64,000 bases of DNA from Serilophus lunatus (lineage: Eukaryota; Chordata; Aves; Passeriformes; Eurylaimidae). Under the pieces are notes generated by a model that saw only the letters and a program-made list of their open reading frames with translations, ran no database searches and was not told the DNA's origin. This document shows, piece by piece, positions 13,201 through 22,255 of this stretch (position 1 is the stretch's first letter; each line of letters begins with the position of its first letter). Location of the stretch: assembly GCA_013399895.1 (NCBI GenBank), contig VXBA01002850.1, forward strand, positions 63,795-127,794. Direction: 5' to 3'. A program made the position numbers and the translations under genes.

Positions 13201-15525
13201 TCTCCTCCTACACTTCTCAGGGCTTGAGCTGGTCTGGCTTTATGGAATCCTCTCCTGGGCTGTCCTGGAGAAAGGAGTGAATTTCCTTGGAAGAGATTTA
13301 GCAGAGCTGCAGTAAGGGACAGGCTTCCAGGAGGTCTCAGCTTCTCTTTCAGCTGCATGAGCTCTTCAGAATGGCTCATACTCAGCACCTCTTAGTGATG
13401 GTGGTGCTCAGGGAAGATGAATTCCCTGTTGTTTTATTGGTAGCTGCTGGATACTGAGGAGTTATGAAAACCTAGTCCTTAGGGTGGCAAAGGAAATTTG
13501 TGATCTCTGTCCAATGACCAGTAACAACAGGCTGAAATATCCCAAAGCACTGACCAGGGCAGGCAGATGGAGGTGACTGGAGAGGTTCAGAATGCAGCAA
13601 ACCAAGAGCCTTCAGTCCCCACTCCCAGTAAGTCCAATTCCTTCCTGTCTCTCCCCACCTTACTCCCTCCTTCCCTCAGCATCAACCCCCCTGACTGAGC
13701 AGCATAAGGTCTGTACTTTTCCAAGAACAATGTCCATAGCTCAGAGCCAGTCCCTCAGTCCTTCCATGATTATTTTAATTAACTAATCTGTTCCAAACAA
13801 CACCCAGAGCCCATCAAGCCATCTGGACAGATTAAAGTCACATGTTGTCTTCCTGATGTGCTGATTAAACCCTCCAGTTTGCTCCAAGCCCTAAGTGCAG
13901 CCAAATGTTCCCCCTCTACAAAGCTGCTTCATGCAAACAGCTCAGAGGTTTGGACTTGGGGGGAGGAAAGGTTGGCTTTAGCTTTGGGAGAGGTATGCTG
14001 GGAACCTTGGTGTTGCTACAGCAAAGAATTTCAGCGTTTGGCTTGGATTGGAAGGGACCTTAGAGCTCATCTAGTTCCAAATCCCTGCCATGGGCAGGGA
14101 CACCTTCCATGAGACCAGGTTGCCTAGCCTTGGACACTTCCAGGATTGCTCTGGAATGAGGCAGGAGCGAGCAGGAGCTGAGCAGAGGGTCCATGGGGGG
14201 TGTCTTTGCAGAGCTCTCTGAAGAGCTCTTACCCTCATCGTTGGTAGATCAAGCGCTTGGTTTGCGTAGGACACCTGGAATGAGGAAGGAATTTCTGCCT
14301 CTCCATCCACGTGGCCTTTGGCATGAACCACCACCACCTTCAAAGGAGACTTCCTCTCCTCTTGTGCCCTGACTGAAAGCTTATATTCTAACATCTATCT
14401 CAGAAGGGTTTATCTTATCATGGATTGCATCTTACAATAAAGACGTCTGCGTTTTTACACGTACTGTTGACTTTATTTATGAACCCATAACTCTTGGGCT
14501 CCCAGTTTTATATGGTGTGGGATGATCAGTGCAGCTTCCAGCCAAGAACCTGAACACACTTGGTATCTGTGTGAGGTTTAATGACTGTGTCCTAGTTTAA
14601 ATAAAATAATCGTGGCTTTTATGAGGGAGCTGAGGCACCTGGGGGACATGTCACTTAGTGCAGGACAGGGAGCTGAACTAAAAGAAATCATCTCTTACCT
14701 GGGTGTCTCTCCCCGTGGCAGATCTGCTCATCTGATCCTCGTGGCACCCAGGATTTGGGGGCTGTAACTCAGCCAGATCCAGGCTTTTAAACATCATCTC
14801 AGAGGAAAAATAATCCAGCAGCATCATGTGCCCCAAAGGCTGCAGCCAGTTCAGGCTGTTCCATGGACAACTGCATTTATCCAGTGGTGGAATCACCATC
14901 CCTGGAAGTGTTCAAAAAAACACTGTGGCACTTGGGGTTAGTGTTGACCTTGGCAGTGCTGGACTTGATGATCATAAATATCTTTTCCAACCATAATGAT
15001 TCTATGATTTTCCAGCCTCCTTCTTTTCCCCTGTCAGAGCCGAACCCGAGTCTCGTGGCTGTGGTTGGTGGTTGTTGGGATGAAGGACTTGGCTGAGCTG
15101 TGTCCTCAGGGGTTCCTCACTCACAGGACTCTTGTTCCCTGCAGGTAAACGGCCACCTGGACTACATGAAACAAATGGACATGATCCTCAAAGCTGTGGG
15201 CATTAAAACCAAGGAATGCCAGCCAGAAGAGAAGGGCAGTGGCAGCCTGTTCCCAACTCTAGCCAAGAAATCCCAGCAGGAAGCAGGCAGCGAGGCTCAA
15301 GGAGAGGGAAAGAGCAGGAAAGAGGAGGATGAGGCTGGGGGTGAAGCTCTCCCAGCAGGCAGTGAGGCTCAGGGAGAGGAAAACAGCAGAAAAGAGGAGG
15401 ATGAGGCTGGGCATGAGGCTCTCCGATGTGATTCCGCCTTCCTGGGAGAATCCTCCCTGCCCTGCTCGGACTCCTCCCACAGCAGGGACAGCAAGGACCA
15501 GACAGCAGAAGAAGGATCAAATTAA
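1215..15525 (+). CDS. TMCO4: TMCO4, 3' part (transmembrane and coiled-coil domain protein 4)
   Basis: Coding exons join 1215-1299, 4588-4705, 7661-7778 and 15145-15525, giving 233 codons and a TAA stop; the 5' exons lie before the window. Every boundary is GT/AG and the frame holds throughout. The first exon reads TLIGFSLGARVIYFCLQEMA, which contains GFSLG, a GXSXG nucleophile elbow. The next exons carry GIIEDAVLLGAPVEGEAKHW, GRIINGYCRGDWLLSFVYR and NGHLDYMKQMDMILKAVGIK. These match my memory of vertebrate TMCO4 closely. The family (DUF726) is an alpha/beta-hydrolase-like membrane protein related to yeast Mil1; its substrate is not established. The His in NGHLDY is a plausible catalytic partner (inference). 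The tail is acidic and contains a tandem duplication. The downstream neighbour HTR6 is convergent. Confidence 0.95.
1300..4587 (+). other. TMCO4: TMCO4 intron
   Basis: This 3.3 kb intron has a GTAAAA donor and a CCCCTCAACAG acceptor. It is unique-looking, moderately AT-rich sequence with no recognised repeat or second gene. Confidence 0.8.
4588..4705 (+). CDS. TMCO4: TMCO4 coding exon (GIIEDAVLLGAPVEGE)
   Basis: The exon encodes DSQGIIEDAVLLGAPVEGE through GRIINGYCR, the highly conserved core strand after the nucleophile elbow. The donor is weak (CAG|GTCTGT). A stronger GTGAGT lies four bases downstream, but using it would break the frame; the choice of 4705 is set by the conserved CRGDW junction. 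Confidence 0.95.
4706..7660 (+). other. TMCO4: TMCO4 intron
   Basis: This 2.95 kb intron ends in a TTCTCTGCTCCTAG acceptor. A CR1 3' end inserted near its 3' end (about 7480-7612) stops some 50 bases before the next exon. Confidence 0.8.
7480..7612 (+). mobile_element. CR1 LINE fragment (3' end)
   Basis: The sequence shows the CR1 3' signature on the + strand: GTGTCCAAGGCCAGGTTGGA, then the CCCATGGCAGGGGGTGGAA block, AAGGTCCCTTCCAACCCAAA and a decayed ATTCT tail. It is 5'-truncated and carries no open frame. Confidence 0.92.
7661..7778 (+). CDS. TMCO4: TMCO4 coding exon (GDWLLSFVYRTSSVQ)
   Basis: The exon encodes GDWLLSFVYRTSSVQLNVAG and ends in NMDLSSV. The acceptor is CTGCTCCTAG and the donor is GTA|GTAAGT. 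It leaves phase 0 for the last exon. Confidence 0.95.
7992..8056 (-). mobile_element. CR1 LINE fragment, short
   Basis: The reverse-complement CR1 tail is visible as AGAATCATGGAATGGTTTGA, then TTGAAAGGGATCTTAAAGAT and CCAATCCCTG. Only about 65 bases remain. Confidence 0.8.
10219..10500 (-). mobile_element. CR1 LINE fragment
   Basis: It begins with the reverse-complement tail CACAGAATCAGGTTGGAAAA. It continues through the block containing CTCCAGGGATGGGGACTC and the region AATTTTCCCTAATATCCAAA. The far end is approximate. Confidence 0.9.
11235..11386 (+). mobile_element. CR1 LINE fragment (3' end)
   Basis: The motifs GTGGCTGCCCCATCCCTGAA, GTGTCCAAGGCCAGGGCTTG and CCCTTCCAACCC are visible, with a tail ending GGGATTCTATGAATG. 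The copy is 5'-truncated. Confidence 0.92.
14025..14150 (-). mobile_element. CR1 LINE fragment
   Basis: The reverse-complement CR1 3' end is seen as GGATTGGAAGGGACCTTAGA, then CCCTGCCATGGGCAGGGACA and CTTGGACACTTCCAG. Confidence 0.88.
14860..15012 (+). mobile_element. CR1 LINE fragment (3' end) near the TMCO4 last exon
   Basis: The CR1 subtype block CACCATCCCTGGAAGTGTTC is followed by GACTTGATGATC, TTTTCCAACCATAATGATTC and TATGATT. It ends about 130 bases before the last TMCO4 exon. Confidence 0.9.
15145..15525 (+). CDS. TMCO4: TMCO4 last coding exon with duplicated acidic tail
   Basis: The exon encodes 126 residues from VNGHLDYMKQ to EEGSN and a TAA stop at 15523-15525. After the conserved ILKAVGIKTK segment it becomes a low-complexity, Glu-rich tail built partly from two 24-residue repeats. 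The exon start after CCCTGCAG is fixed by the phase-0 junction. Confidence 0.94.
   Translation, partial: VNGHLDYMKQMDMILKAVGIKTKECQPEEKGSGSLFPTLAKKSQQEAGSEAQGEGKSRKEEDEAGGEALPAGSEAQGEENSRKEEDEAGHEALRCDSAFLGESSLPCSDSSHSRDSKDQTAEEGSN
15283..15426 (+). repeat. TMCO4: In-frame 72-bp tandem duplication in the TMCO4 tail
   Basis: Copy 1 is 15283-15354 and copy 2 is 15355-15426. Both encode AGSEAQGE..SRKEEDEAG.EAL. The copies differ at few bases, so the duplication looks fairly young. It keeps the frame. Confidence 0.93.
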
Positions 15526-15915
15526 AGCCGAGCTGCTCAGCCAAGCACTTAAAAGCTCTGTCACAGCACCGTCCATGGCACCGGGATTCCCAAGGGACAG
15601 AGCTGGAGCTGCAGCTCCCTTTTCCAGCCCCTCCAGAGAGCCTGGAGCGTGGCACTGGTGTGGCACTGGACCAAAGCACTCGGAGCAGCTGCCCACGGCA
15701 TCTCCCATGGACGAGAGGGGGCTGAGTCCTGCCTGAATCTGCAGTGCTCCTCAGGAATCCGGGACAGATCCCATCCAAATCCCTGTGGGAAGCAGCTGCC
15801 CCCCTCCGCACTGTGCCCCTGCTGTAACTGGGCAAAGTAGGTGGCTCTGAGGGGATTTTAAGCATATCGTGGAAGAGGGCTCATTATGAGGAAATTAAAA
15901 ACGTTTTTCCATGGA
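15526..15915 (+). other. TMCO4: TMCO4 3' UTR
   Basis: Untranslated sequence runs from the stop to about 16 bases past the ATTAAA signal at 15894. No repeat was recognised. The long reverse-strand open frame here is a GC-driven shadow. Confidence 0.65.
15894..15899 (+). terminator. TMCO4: Polyadenylation signal ATTAAA of TMCO4
   Basis: This is the first good poly(A) hexamer after the stop codon. It is followed by a T/GT-rich stretch (GTTTTTCC, GGTCGGTTTGGTTTGTGG) fitting a downstream element. Confidence 0.65.
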
Positions 15916-17657
15916 TGGTCGGTTTGGTTTGTGGATTTTGGGTGCACTGATCCAGAGGGATCAGTGTCAACACTTGGGCTCTGCTGACAAGGACAGGGAA
16001 AGGCTCAGGCTACCAGGGCACTTTCCAATCTCCAAGACTGTTTTCCTGTCTCCAGGTTAATGGCAATGAGTGTTGGAGGCCCTTGTTCCTGTTAGAAAAG
16101 TGTTTGGGACCTTGGCTGAAAGCAGCAGGAAAACTGAGGGAGCTTTGACTGGTTTATGAAGCTTCCCCTCAAGCTTTGCAAGCCCAGCAACCCACTGAGA
16201 CTTTCCTTTTTGTCCCACACACATCTCCGGCCTTAAAAGCCCTCTCTAGACATATTTTTAATTGGCTTAGAATAAACCCAACACTTGGCACAGGATACAC
16301 ATGGATCTGTTTGATTTCCATAAAAGTGAACTGGTTCCACTCTCTTCCCCCCAGTCTCAGAGGGCCCAGCTTTACATCCCCTGCCAGCAGAGCTCCCAAA
16401 CCGTGTGGGACTGGCCCACATCTTCCATAAAAGCTGCTTTTTCCGGCCTGTTTTGCTGCTAAGCCCAGGAAAATGGATCTGGCAGGAGTGTGGCAGGTGG
16501 ATAACCCCACTCTGAGAACACCTCTGGGTTGTCCTGCTTTGTCAAACACCTCCCACTCCTGATCTGAGAGGTCTTGTTGACTCAGGGGGGGAAGGAGTGC
16601 GATTGCACCTTTCAACTTCAGTTCACATGGGATCCTCCTCCTCCCTCCCTGATCCAGGAGCCACATTTATATCCCCCTCTCCTTCCCAGGCTCCTGCAAG
16701 ACTTACCTGCAGGTTATTTCTCACAAAGACACAGCTGTTTTGGGGGATGATGCTGTAACATGGCAAAGCACCACGGTTTGGGTTTGGTGCCTGATGGTTC
16801 TTCTCCCCAAATCCAACATCCAGGGGGGCTCAGACCTTCCCAGCTCTGTTCTAGAGCAGTGATGGGAGACATCTTCAGACAGGCTGTGGGATCTCCCAGT
16901 GCTGGGGCTCTTGGCCAGTCGGTGTTGATGCTGCTGGCTGTAGGGATGGGATGAGATTTCTCCACTCATCCAAGGGTTTGCCCACAAGCAAAACTCTAAT
17001 TACAAAAAAATGCCTCCATGAGACAGTGATGAATTATTGCTTTTGAAGGTTTGGCTTGAAGAGGTTTCTCTCTCTGTCCATCTCCTGAGGCTGGTTTGGT
17101 ACCTAACAAACTTCCAGCCTCCACTGTGCCTTTTCCTGCTCCTTTTTAACTGGAGTTGTGGTCAAAACTTGTTTTTATGCAAAGCCATTGTGAGAAGATG
17201 CCTATATTGATCTTGGTGCTCAACACCAGCCTCAGGTTCTCTGTCCACATATCTGGGTCAAAATGTACTGAACAGTTTGAGGTTTGAACCTGCTCAGCCC
17301 TCAGTGTGTCCTGGTCACTCATCCCTGACCAGCACCAGCTCCTAGGGGATTTGTACCAAATAAATGTCAGGCAGCTCATAAAAACACTTGTCCAGTCCTG
17401 GAACAGCCGTGGAAAGAAAACTAATGAGACTGTCTTGGTGTGTGGCTGCTTCTCCCAGCAGCCCAGATCCCAGGGATGCTCTGTGTCCATATGGATACTG
17501 GTGAGTTCCAGGAGCACAGTCAAACCCATGTGAGCTTAGAATTAGGCAGAATGCTTGGGAAGGGAGGGAAGGGGTCCAGAGAGGGCACAGCAGCCAACTG
17601 CCAGCCCAGCTCTGCAGCCCAAAGGCACTTGAGGGAGAATTTACTAAAATAATTTGG
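15916..17657. other. Convergent intergenic gap TMCO4 / HTR6
   Basis: About 1.7 kb separates the inferred TMCO4 and HTR6 cleavage sites. Nothing gene-like or repeat-like is recognisable here. Confidence 0.6.
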
Positions 17658-17663
17658 TTTATT
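17658..17663 (-). terminator. HTR6: Candidate polyadenylation signal of HTR6
   Basis: AATAAA on the - strand (TTTATT on +) lies about 950 bases after the HTR6 stop. It is a candidate only; no transcript end can be seen. Confidence 0.5.
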
Positions 17664-18613
17664 GTCTTTTTTAAGTGCCCACTTGCCACATTACTCACTG
17701 TTCCCTCTGCTTATGGCTGATGGAGGTGGGGGGGAGGAAGTGACATTTAGAAGACAATATTCCTTTAAATTCCTATTTGAAGGGAGGAATGAGTATTTTC
17801 TAATTGCATCATCTAAAAATTGATGGATTGTCGGAGCAAAGTGTGATGGTCCTGTGCCAAGGATGGGAAGCTGAAGGATGAAGCTGTAAGAAGAGTTGAT
17901 CCTGTTGCTACTGTCACACCCCCACACTCCTGTGGAACATCCAAAATCAGTGCTGGGCATTCTGCACCAAACTGAACCCCCCTCGAGCAGCTCCCTGTGA
18001 TTAAACGGGGTGGTTTCACTGGGCTGTAACTCACAGCTTAACAGGAAACTGAGACAAACACACTCCGAGTCAGGCAGGGAAACTCAGCTCTGGGAAGACG
18101 TGATGTTCCATGGGCTGAGGCAGCTCCACACCTCTTATCCATGAGTCACGGGACGTGTTTCCATCGCTCCTCTTGGTGCAGTCGGGGAGATGGAGGTGAT
18201 CTGTGCATGGGAGTTGAAAATCAAGCCTTGGTTTAAGTTTAGGTCTGAAGTCCTGGGTTCAGACTGACTGTTGATGGAAAGAATCTCAGAATCACAGAAT
18301 ATGATGCTGAGTTGGAAAGGACCCACCACAGTCATTGAGTCCAACTCCTGGCCCTGCACAGACACCCCAAGAATCCCACCCTGTGCCTGAGAGCATCATC
18401 CAAAGGCCACAAGAAGGGTGAGGGGTTGGTGCCAGTGAGCAGAGGAAGGACGGGGCAGAGAGAGAACCAAGGCAGATTAATTGAGCAGCAACACGTGGCT
18501 GAACCTCCTTGTAGTGGCACCCACTGATCCCAGGATGCGCCAGAACAGGGAACAGGGAGGGTCTGTGTCAGGCTGGGGGATCCTTCCCAGCACACGGAGC
18601 TCCCTGACCCCAC
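17664..18613 (-). other. HTR6: Putative HTR6 3' UTR
   Basis: Sequence between the HTR6 stop and the candidate poly(A) signal. It includes a CR1 fragment at about 18285-18430 in the same orientation as the gene. Confidence 0.5.
18285..18430 (-). mobile_element. CR1 LINE fragment in the HTR6 3' UTR region
   Basis: The reverse-complement tail CAGAATCACAGAATATGATG is followed by GAGTTGGAAAGGACCC, CATTGAGTCCAACTCCTGG and CCTGAGAGCATCATCCAAA, a typical avian CR1 3' block. Confidence 0.88.
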
Positions 18614-19033
18614 TCAGGCCACGGGGGTGCCGAGCTGCCTGAGCTGCAGCTCCGTGTCTGGGAGCTCCGTGTCCCAAAGGCTGACGGAGCGGGCGCGGGG
18701 TCCCGCCGGCCCCGGGGGGCCGTGGCTGGATGGCAGCAGGTTGGGATCGGTCCCCAGCACCCCGGAGTCGACCGAGTCGGTCTCAGCCTGCAAGGTGAGG
18801 ACGTTCTTGAGGGACGTGGCGGCGCGGGCCCCGCTGTTGGAGTTCCTCATGGAGAGGGAGATGGCGCTGGGCCGGGGCTCCCCCGAGCGCCGGCAGCAGG
18901 GCAGGAACTTGCCCATGGCTCTCTTGAAGTCCCTCATGAAGAGTGGGTAGATGATGGGGTTCATGGTGCTGTTGCAGTATCCCAGCCAGGTGAGCACGTC
19001 GAAGAATCCGGCCGGGACGCAGGCACAGACAGC
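18614..19033 (-). CDS. HTR6: HTR6 exon 3 (TM7 and C-terminal tail)
   Basis: The acceptor is CCCCCCTCAG. The exon encodes AVCACVPAGFFDVLTWLGYC, NSTMNPIIYPLFMRDFKRAM and a Ser/Pro-rich cytoplasmic tail, with a TGA stop at 18614-18616. CC at 342-343 follows helix 8 and is a possible palmitoylation site (inference). Confidence 0.95.
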   Translation of the reverse strand, partial: AVCACVPAGFFDVLTWLGYCNSTMNPIIYPLFMRDFKRAMGKFLPCCRRSGEPRPSAISLSMRNSNSGARAATSLKNVLTLQAETDSVDSGVLGTDPNLLPSSHGPPGPAGPRARSVSLWDTELPDTELQLRQLGTPVA

Positions 19034-21658
19034 CTGAGGGGGGACACAGCAGGGATTAGCAGTGTCTCCCACCTCAGCCCCCATCCAGAGCAGGTTCCCA
19101 GGCACACCAACATTCCCCTTCCAAAGGAAGCCTTCAAATCCCTTTTGAAGGGCTTTTCCTTGCTGTTGCTTCCCCGGGGAAGTTGTGTCTTTGCTCCCAG
19201 AGTTGTTCCAGCAAGACCTTCAGGTTGAACCCAGCTGGTTTCTGGGTGAAAAGTTTTTGAAAACCCAATGTAAAAACCCCGAAGGTTCTTACCTGTGTCA
19301 CGTTGGTGATGAAGAAGGGGAGCCAGGCCACGAAGAACATCCCCAGGAGGATTCCCAGAGTCAGGCTGGCCTTCAGTGCCTTCTTGCTGTGCTTGGTGGT
19401 GAACCTCCTGCTCTCACTGCCGGCCGTGGGCTGGCTTGGGACATGGGCAACCTGCAGCAGGAAATGGGGAATGGCAAAGGAATCTCTCCAGGCTGGAGCT
19501 GCCAGCACCAGCACCAGCCTCTGCCCACGGAAAGCGGCATCTAGTGCTTCAAATCCTGAAAAAAACCTGCCATTATCTCCCTTCTCCAAGGGGCAGGAGA
19601 AGGACACATGCCACAGGCCTTGAACCACAAATCAGGAAGAGGAAACAATAGAAACCCTCAACATCGACAGTATTACCTATTTTTTTATGGTGAAATAGGG
19701 ATTTCTCACTGAGCTGTTCTTTATAGAAAAACCCAGCTCAGTCCTTGTTTCGGTGAGGACAAAGCCCTCAAGAGGCAGCTCCAGCTGCTGATTACAGCAG
19801 CAAACTAATTATGTTTATAAAGGCAGGACATGAAGCATTTCAGCCCACAAACACTATAACTCAACCCTCCATCCCCCCCTGCAATCTAAAATGAACTGAT
19901 TATCTCAGCCCTTCGCTGTAATTAAATGATGCCTCATTGTCACTCAGCTTCCTGCCCAAAAAGAGAACAGAAATCCAGTTAAAAGATGAAATTTGAGGGT
20001 TCTCTGGCTAAAACCTTGTTTTCAGCTGATTCAGGGCTCTGAGGAACCTTTTGGCTGAAAGACAGCGGGGTGGCTGCTGTTTTTCCATGGCACAGCAAAA
20101 CCCCTGAGCATGTGGAGTCCAAAAACCTGGCATCCAGGGAGCAAATCAACATTTTATGATGTGTCTGTTTATTCTCTGATTCTCCTTTTCCTTTTGACCG
20201 TCTGGTGCATCTTATCACGTGTGGGAGAGCTGGCCAGAGTCCTGGCTCTGCTCTTGGAGTGAACAAACTAAACCAAAGTATTTAAAGGCAATTAAGTTTG
20301 CCTTTTCCCTGTAGGATATGAGGTCAATAAAGCCTATTACAGGGAATTAAAGCTGTTAGATTTAGTGGCAATTACCTTCTCCTGGAGAAATACAAACAAG
20401 TGCAGCCACGTTTTGGTTATAAAACCCACACACGAAACCAGCGACCGCACAAGGAGGGGTTTGGCAGCTCCTGTTATAGATCAGGTAACAAAAATAGAAG
20501 CTTCTGTTCAAAATAAGGTGCTCTCCAGAATCTGGCATTTGCTATTAGTTAAAATCCTTCTCCCCCGTATGTCTCACACCCACCACGGCCAAGATTTACG
20601 AGTGGAAAGTCAGATATAAGATTAAACCCCTCAGGGATGACGCCAGCCAAGAGGGGGGTGAAACTGCCTTTATTTTGCTGAGCATTTTTACTTGAATCTT
20701 ATTTATTTCTCTGCTTCTCTGGTTTCTCTGCTCCTGAGCAGCTTTAAAGCTCTTCCTTGCTGGGACAAGACACGGGGCACCTCCCATCTCAGGGAGGTGG
20801 ATGTTGCCCAAAATCTCCCTCCTTGCGGTGTGCTTGCCAAAGCCAGCTCTGCCCCCAGGGCTGTCCAGAAGGCCCAGGCACTGAAATGATGGGGTGTGCA
20901 AAAAGGCAGCATCCCCGTGGGCACCTTACCTGCGGCGTGGTGTCATCAGTGGTGGCAGCGGCCACGTTGGAGGCGAGGGAAGCCACCTGCACCGCCTGCT
21001 TGCGGGCAGCCAGGAGGATGCGGCAGTAGGTGAAGGAGATGGCGGCGGATGGGAGGAAGAAGGTGAGGCAGGAGGCCACCAGGGCGTAGGGCAGACTGAC
21101 CAGCAGCCGGCACTGGTCCTCGTCCCCCCGCCAGGTGACGTTCAGGGAGCGCTCCTGGAACTCCAGCTCGTGCCACCCCATCTTGATGGGCAGGAAGGAG
21201 GCCAGTGCGGCCACGCTCCAGGTGGCCAGGATGAGCCAGAGGGCCCTGCAGGAGGTCATGCGCAGCTTGTACCGGAGCGGGGAGATGATGAGCAGGTACC
21301 TGTCCAGGCTGATGATGCACAGGTTGAGGATGGAGGCGCTGCAGCACATGACGTCGAAGGAGGCCCAGAGGGAGCACAGGTCGCCCCGCAGGACCCAGCG
21401 CCCGTAGAGCTGGTTGAGCATCGCCGGGGGCATCACCACCAGCCCCACCATCAGGTCCGACATGAACAGGGACACCAGGAAATAGTTGGAGGTGTTGCGG
21501 AGGGAGCGCTGGGTGACGATGAGGAGGATGAGGAGGAAGTTCCCCGCCGTGGTCAGCAGGATGATGAAGCAGAGGAAAGCGGCCACCCAGCTGCTCCCCA
21601 CGACCAGCGAGTGCTCCCCCAGCACGCTGGAATTGGGGGCCCCCGGCTCGCCCTCCAT
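18614..21658 (-). CDS. HTR6: HTR6, 5-hydroxytryptamine (serotonin) receptor 6
   Basis: A complete three-exon class A GPCR: 21658-20930, 19451-19293 and 19033-18614, 435 aa (human about 440). It is known as a Gs-coupled neuronal serotonin receptor that raises cAMP. Seven membrane segments are visible. Key residues: Asp102 in TM3 (FDVMCCSAS, the amine-binding 3.32 position), DRY at 119-121, the TM5-loop run YCRILLAARKQAVQVASL, the pre-TM6 basic run KHSKKALKASLTLGILLGMF, WLPFF in TM6, and NPIIY at 321-325 in TM7. An N-glycosylation site (NSS) is at residue 9. The intron inside the third intracellular loop and the intron after TM6 match the family structure. The extreme C-terminus keeps an EL-x(4)-LG-x-P pattern also seen in human. 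The start is the ATG giving the short N-terminus usual for 5-HT6. Confidence 0.96.
19034..19292 (-). other. HTR6: HTR6 intron 2
   Basis: A short 259-base intron with donor CAG|GTAAGA and acceptor CCCTCAG. No repeats. Confidence 0.9.
19293..19451 (-). CDS. HTR6: HTR6 exon 2 (third intracellular loop end and TM6)
   Basis: 159 bases, phase 0 at both ends. The exon encodes VAHVPSQPTAGSESRRFTTK, then HSKKALKASLTLGILLGMFF and VAWLPFFITNVTQ. The loop part is variable; the KALKAS-to-TM6 part is nearly invariant in the family. Confidence 0.95.
19452..20929 (-). other. HTR6: HTR6 intron 1
   Basis: 1.48 kb with donor CAG|GTAAGG and acceptor CTGCTGCAG. Unique sequence; no repeat recognised. Confidence 0.85.
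20930..21658 (-). CDS. HTR6: HTR6 exon 1 (N-terminus to TM5 and loop 3)
   Basis: 729 bases, 243 codons, from MEGEPGAPNSSVLGEHSLVV through TM1-TM5 to TTDDTTPQ. It contains Asp102, the DRY motif and the conserved disulfide cysteines (Cys95 before TM3 and Cys183 in extracellular loop 2). It is very GC-rich, which explains long shadow frames on the other strand. Confidence 0.96.
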
Positions 21659-21727
21659 GGGGGCTCTGGGGCTGGGGGGACCTTCTCCAGAGCGACCTGT
21701 GCTACGTGATCATCGCCGGGGGAAGGA

Positions 21728-21813
21728 CCATCTCCCTCTCTCTGCTCTGTGTCCGTCCTCCTCCTCGTCTCTCCTCTCCTCCTCCTCTCCCTCTCTCCCC
21801 CCACTCTCTCCCT
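21728..21813 (-). repeat. Polypurine (GA) tract upstream of HTR6
   Basis: The + strand is almost pure CT (runs of CTCTCC and TCCTCC), so the HTR6 sense strand is GA-rich. It lies 70-155 bases before the start codon and probably falls in the 5' UTR or core promoter. Confidence 0.75.
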
Positions 21814-21950
21814 TCACTGGCACTCGGGGCAGAGTGACATTCCCAGGAGCCGATCGGCAGGAGCAGTGTTCCCTCCCCGTTACTCACGGCCAGGCAGTGC
21901 CTCGTCCCTGCAAATCCCCCTGCTCTGGGATGTCCCTGGCTGCTGCTGCT

Positions 21951-22255
21951 GGATGCTGGGGGCGTGCTGGATGGCAAGATGCCCGAGCTGCCAGGGATGG
22001 CAGGATGTTCTGGATGCTCTGATGCTCTGGATGGAATAAGACGACCCCGGGATGCTCTGGGTGCTCCAGATGCTCTGCACTCGGGATGCTTCAGGTGCTG
22101 GGGATGTTCTGCATCTCGGGATATTCCAGGTGCCAGGGATGCTCTGGATCCCGGGCTACTCCAGATGCCAGGGATGCTCTGTTCCCAGGATACCCTGGAT
22201 GCTGGGGCTGCTCTGGACTCCAGGATGCTCCGGATGTTGGGGATGCTCGAGGCCC
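21951..22255. repeat. Degenerate minisatellite (GGGATGCTCTGGATG-like units)
   Basis: Variants of GGGATGCTCTGGATG, CCAGATGCCAGGGATGCTCT and GGATGCTGGGG recur many times on the + strand without a fixed period. The open frames across it, with recurring GCSG/WGCS peptides, are by-products of the repeat. Confidence 0.75.

Larger units (their letters stand above)
7779..15144 (+). other. TMCO4: TMCO4 last intron
   Basis: This 7.4 kb intron has a GTAAGT donor and a TTCCCTGCAG acceptor. It contains five CR1 fragments in both orientations, listed separately. No other gene was seen; the short open frames have no recognisable product. Confidence 0.8.

Noticed and set aside
15203..15865. 220-codon - strand frame over the TMCO4 last exon
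   Set aside because: Antisense shadow of the Glu-rich coding repeat; its Leu/Pro-rich repeats come from that duplication.
20894..21709. 271-codon + strand frame antisense to HTR6 exon 1
   Set aside because: A mirror of a GC-rich GPCR exon. The peptide is Gly/Glu/His-rich low complexity with no family signature.
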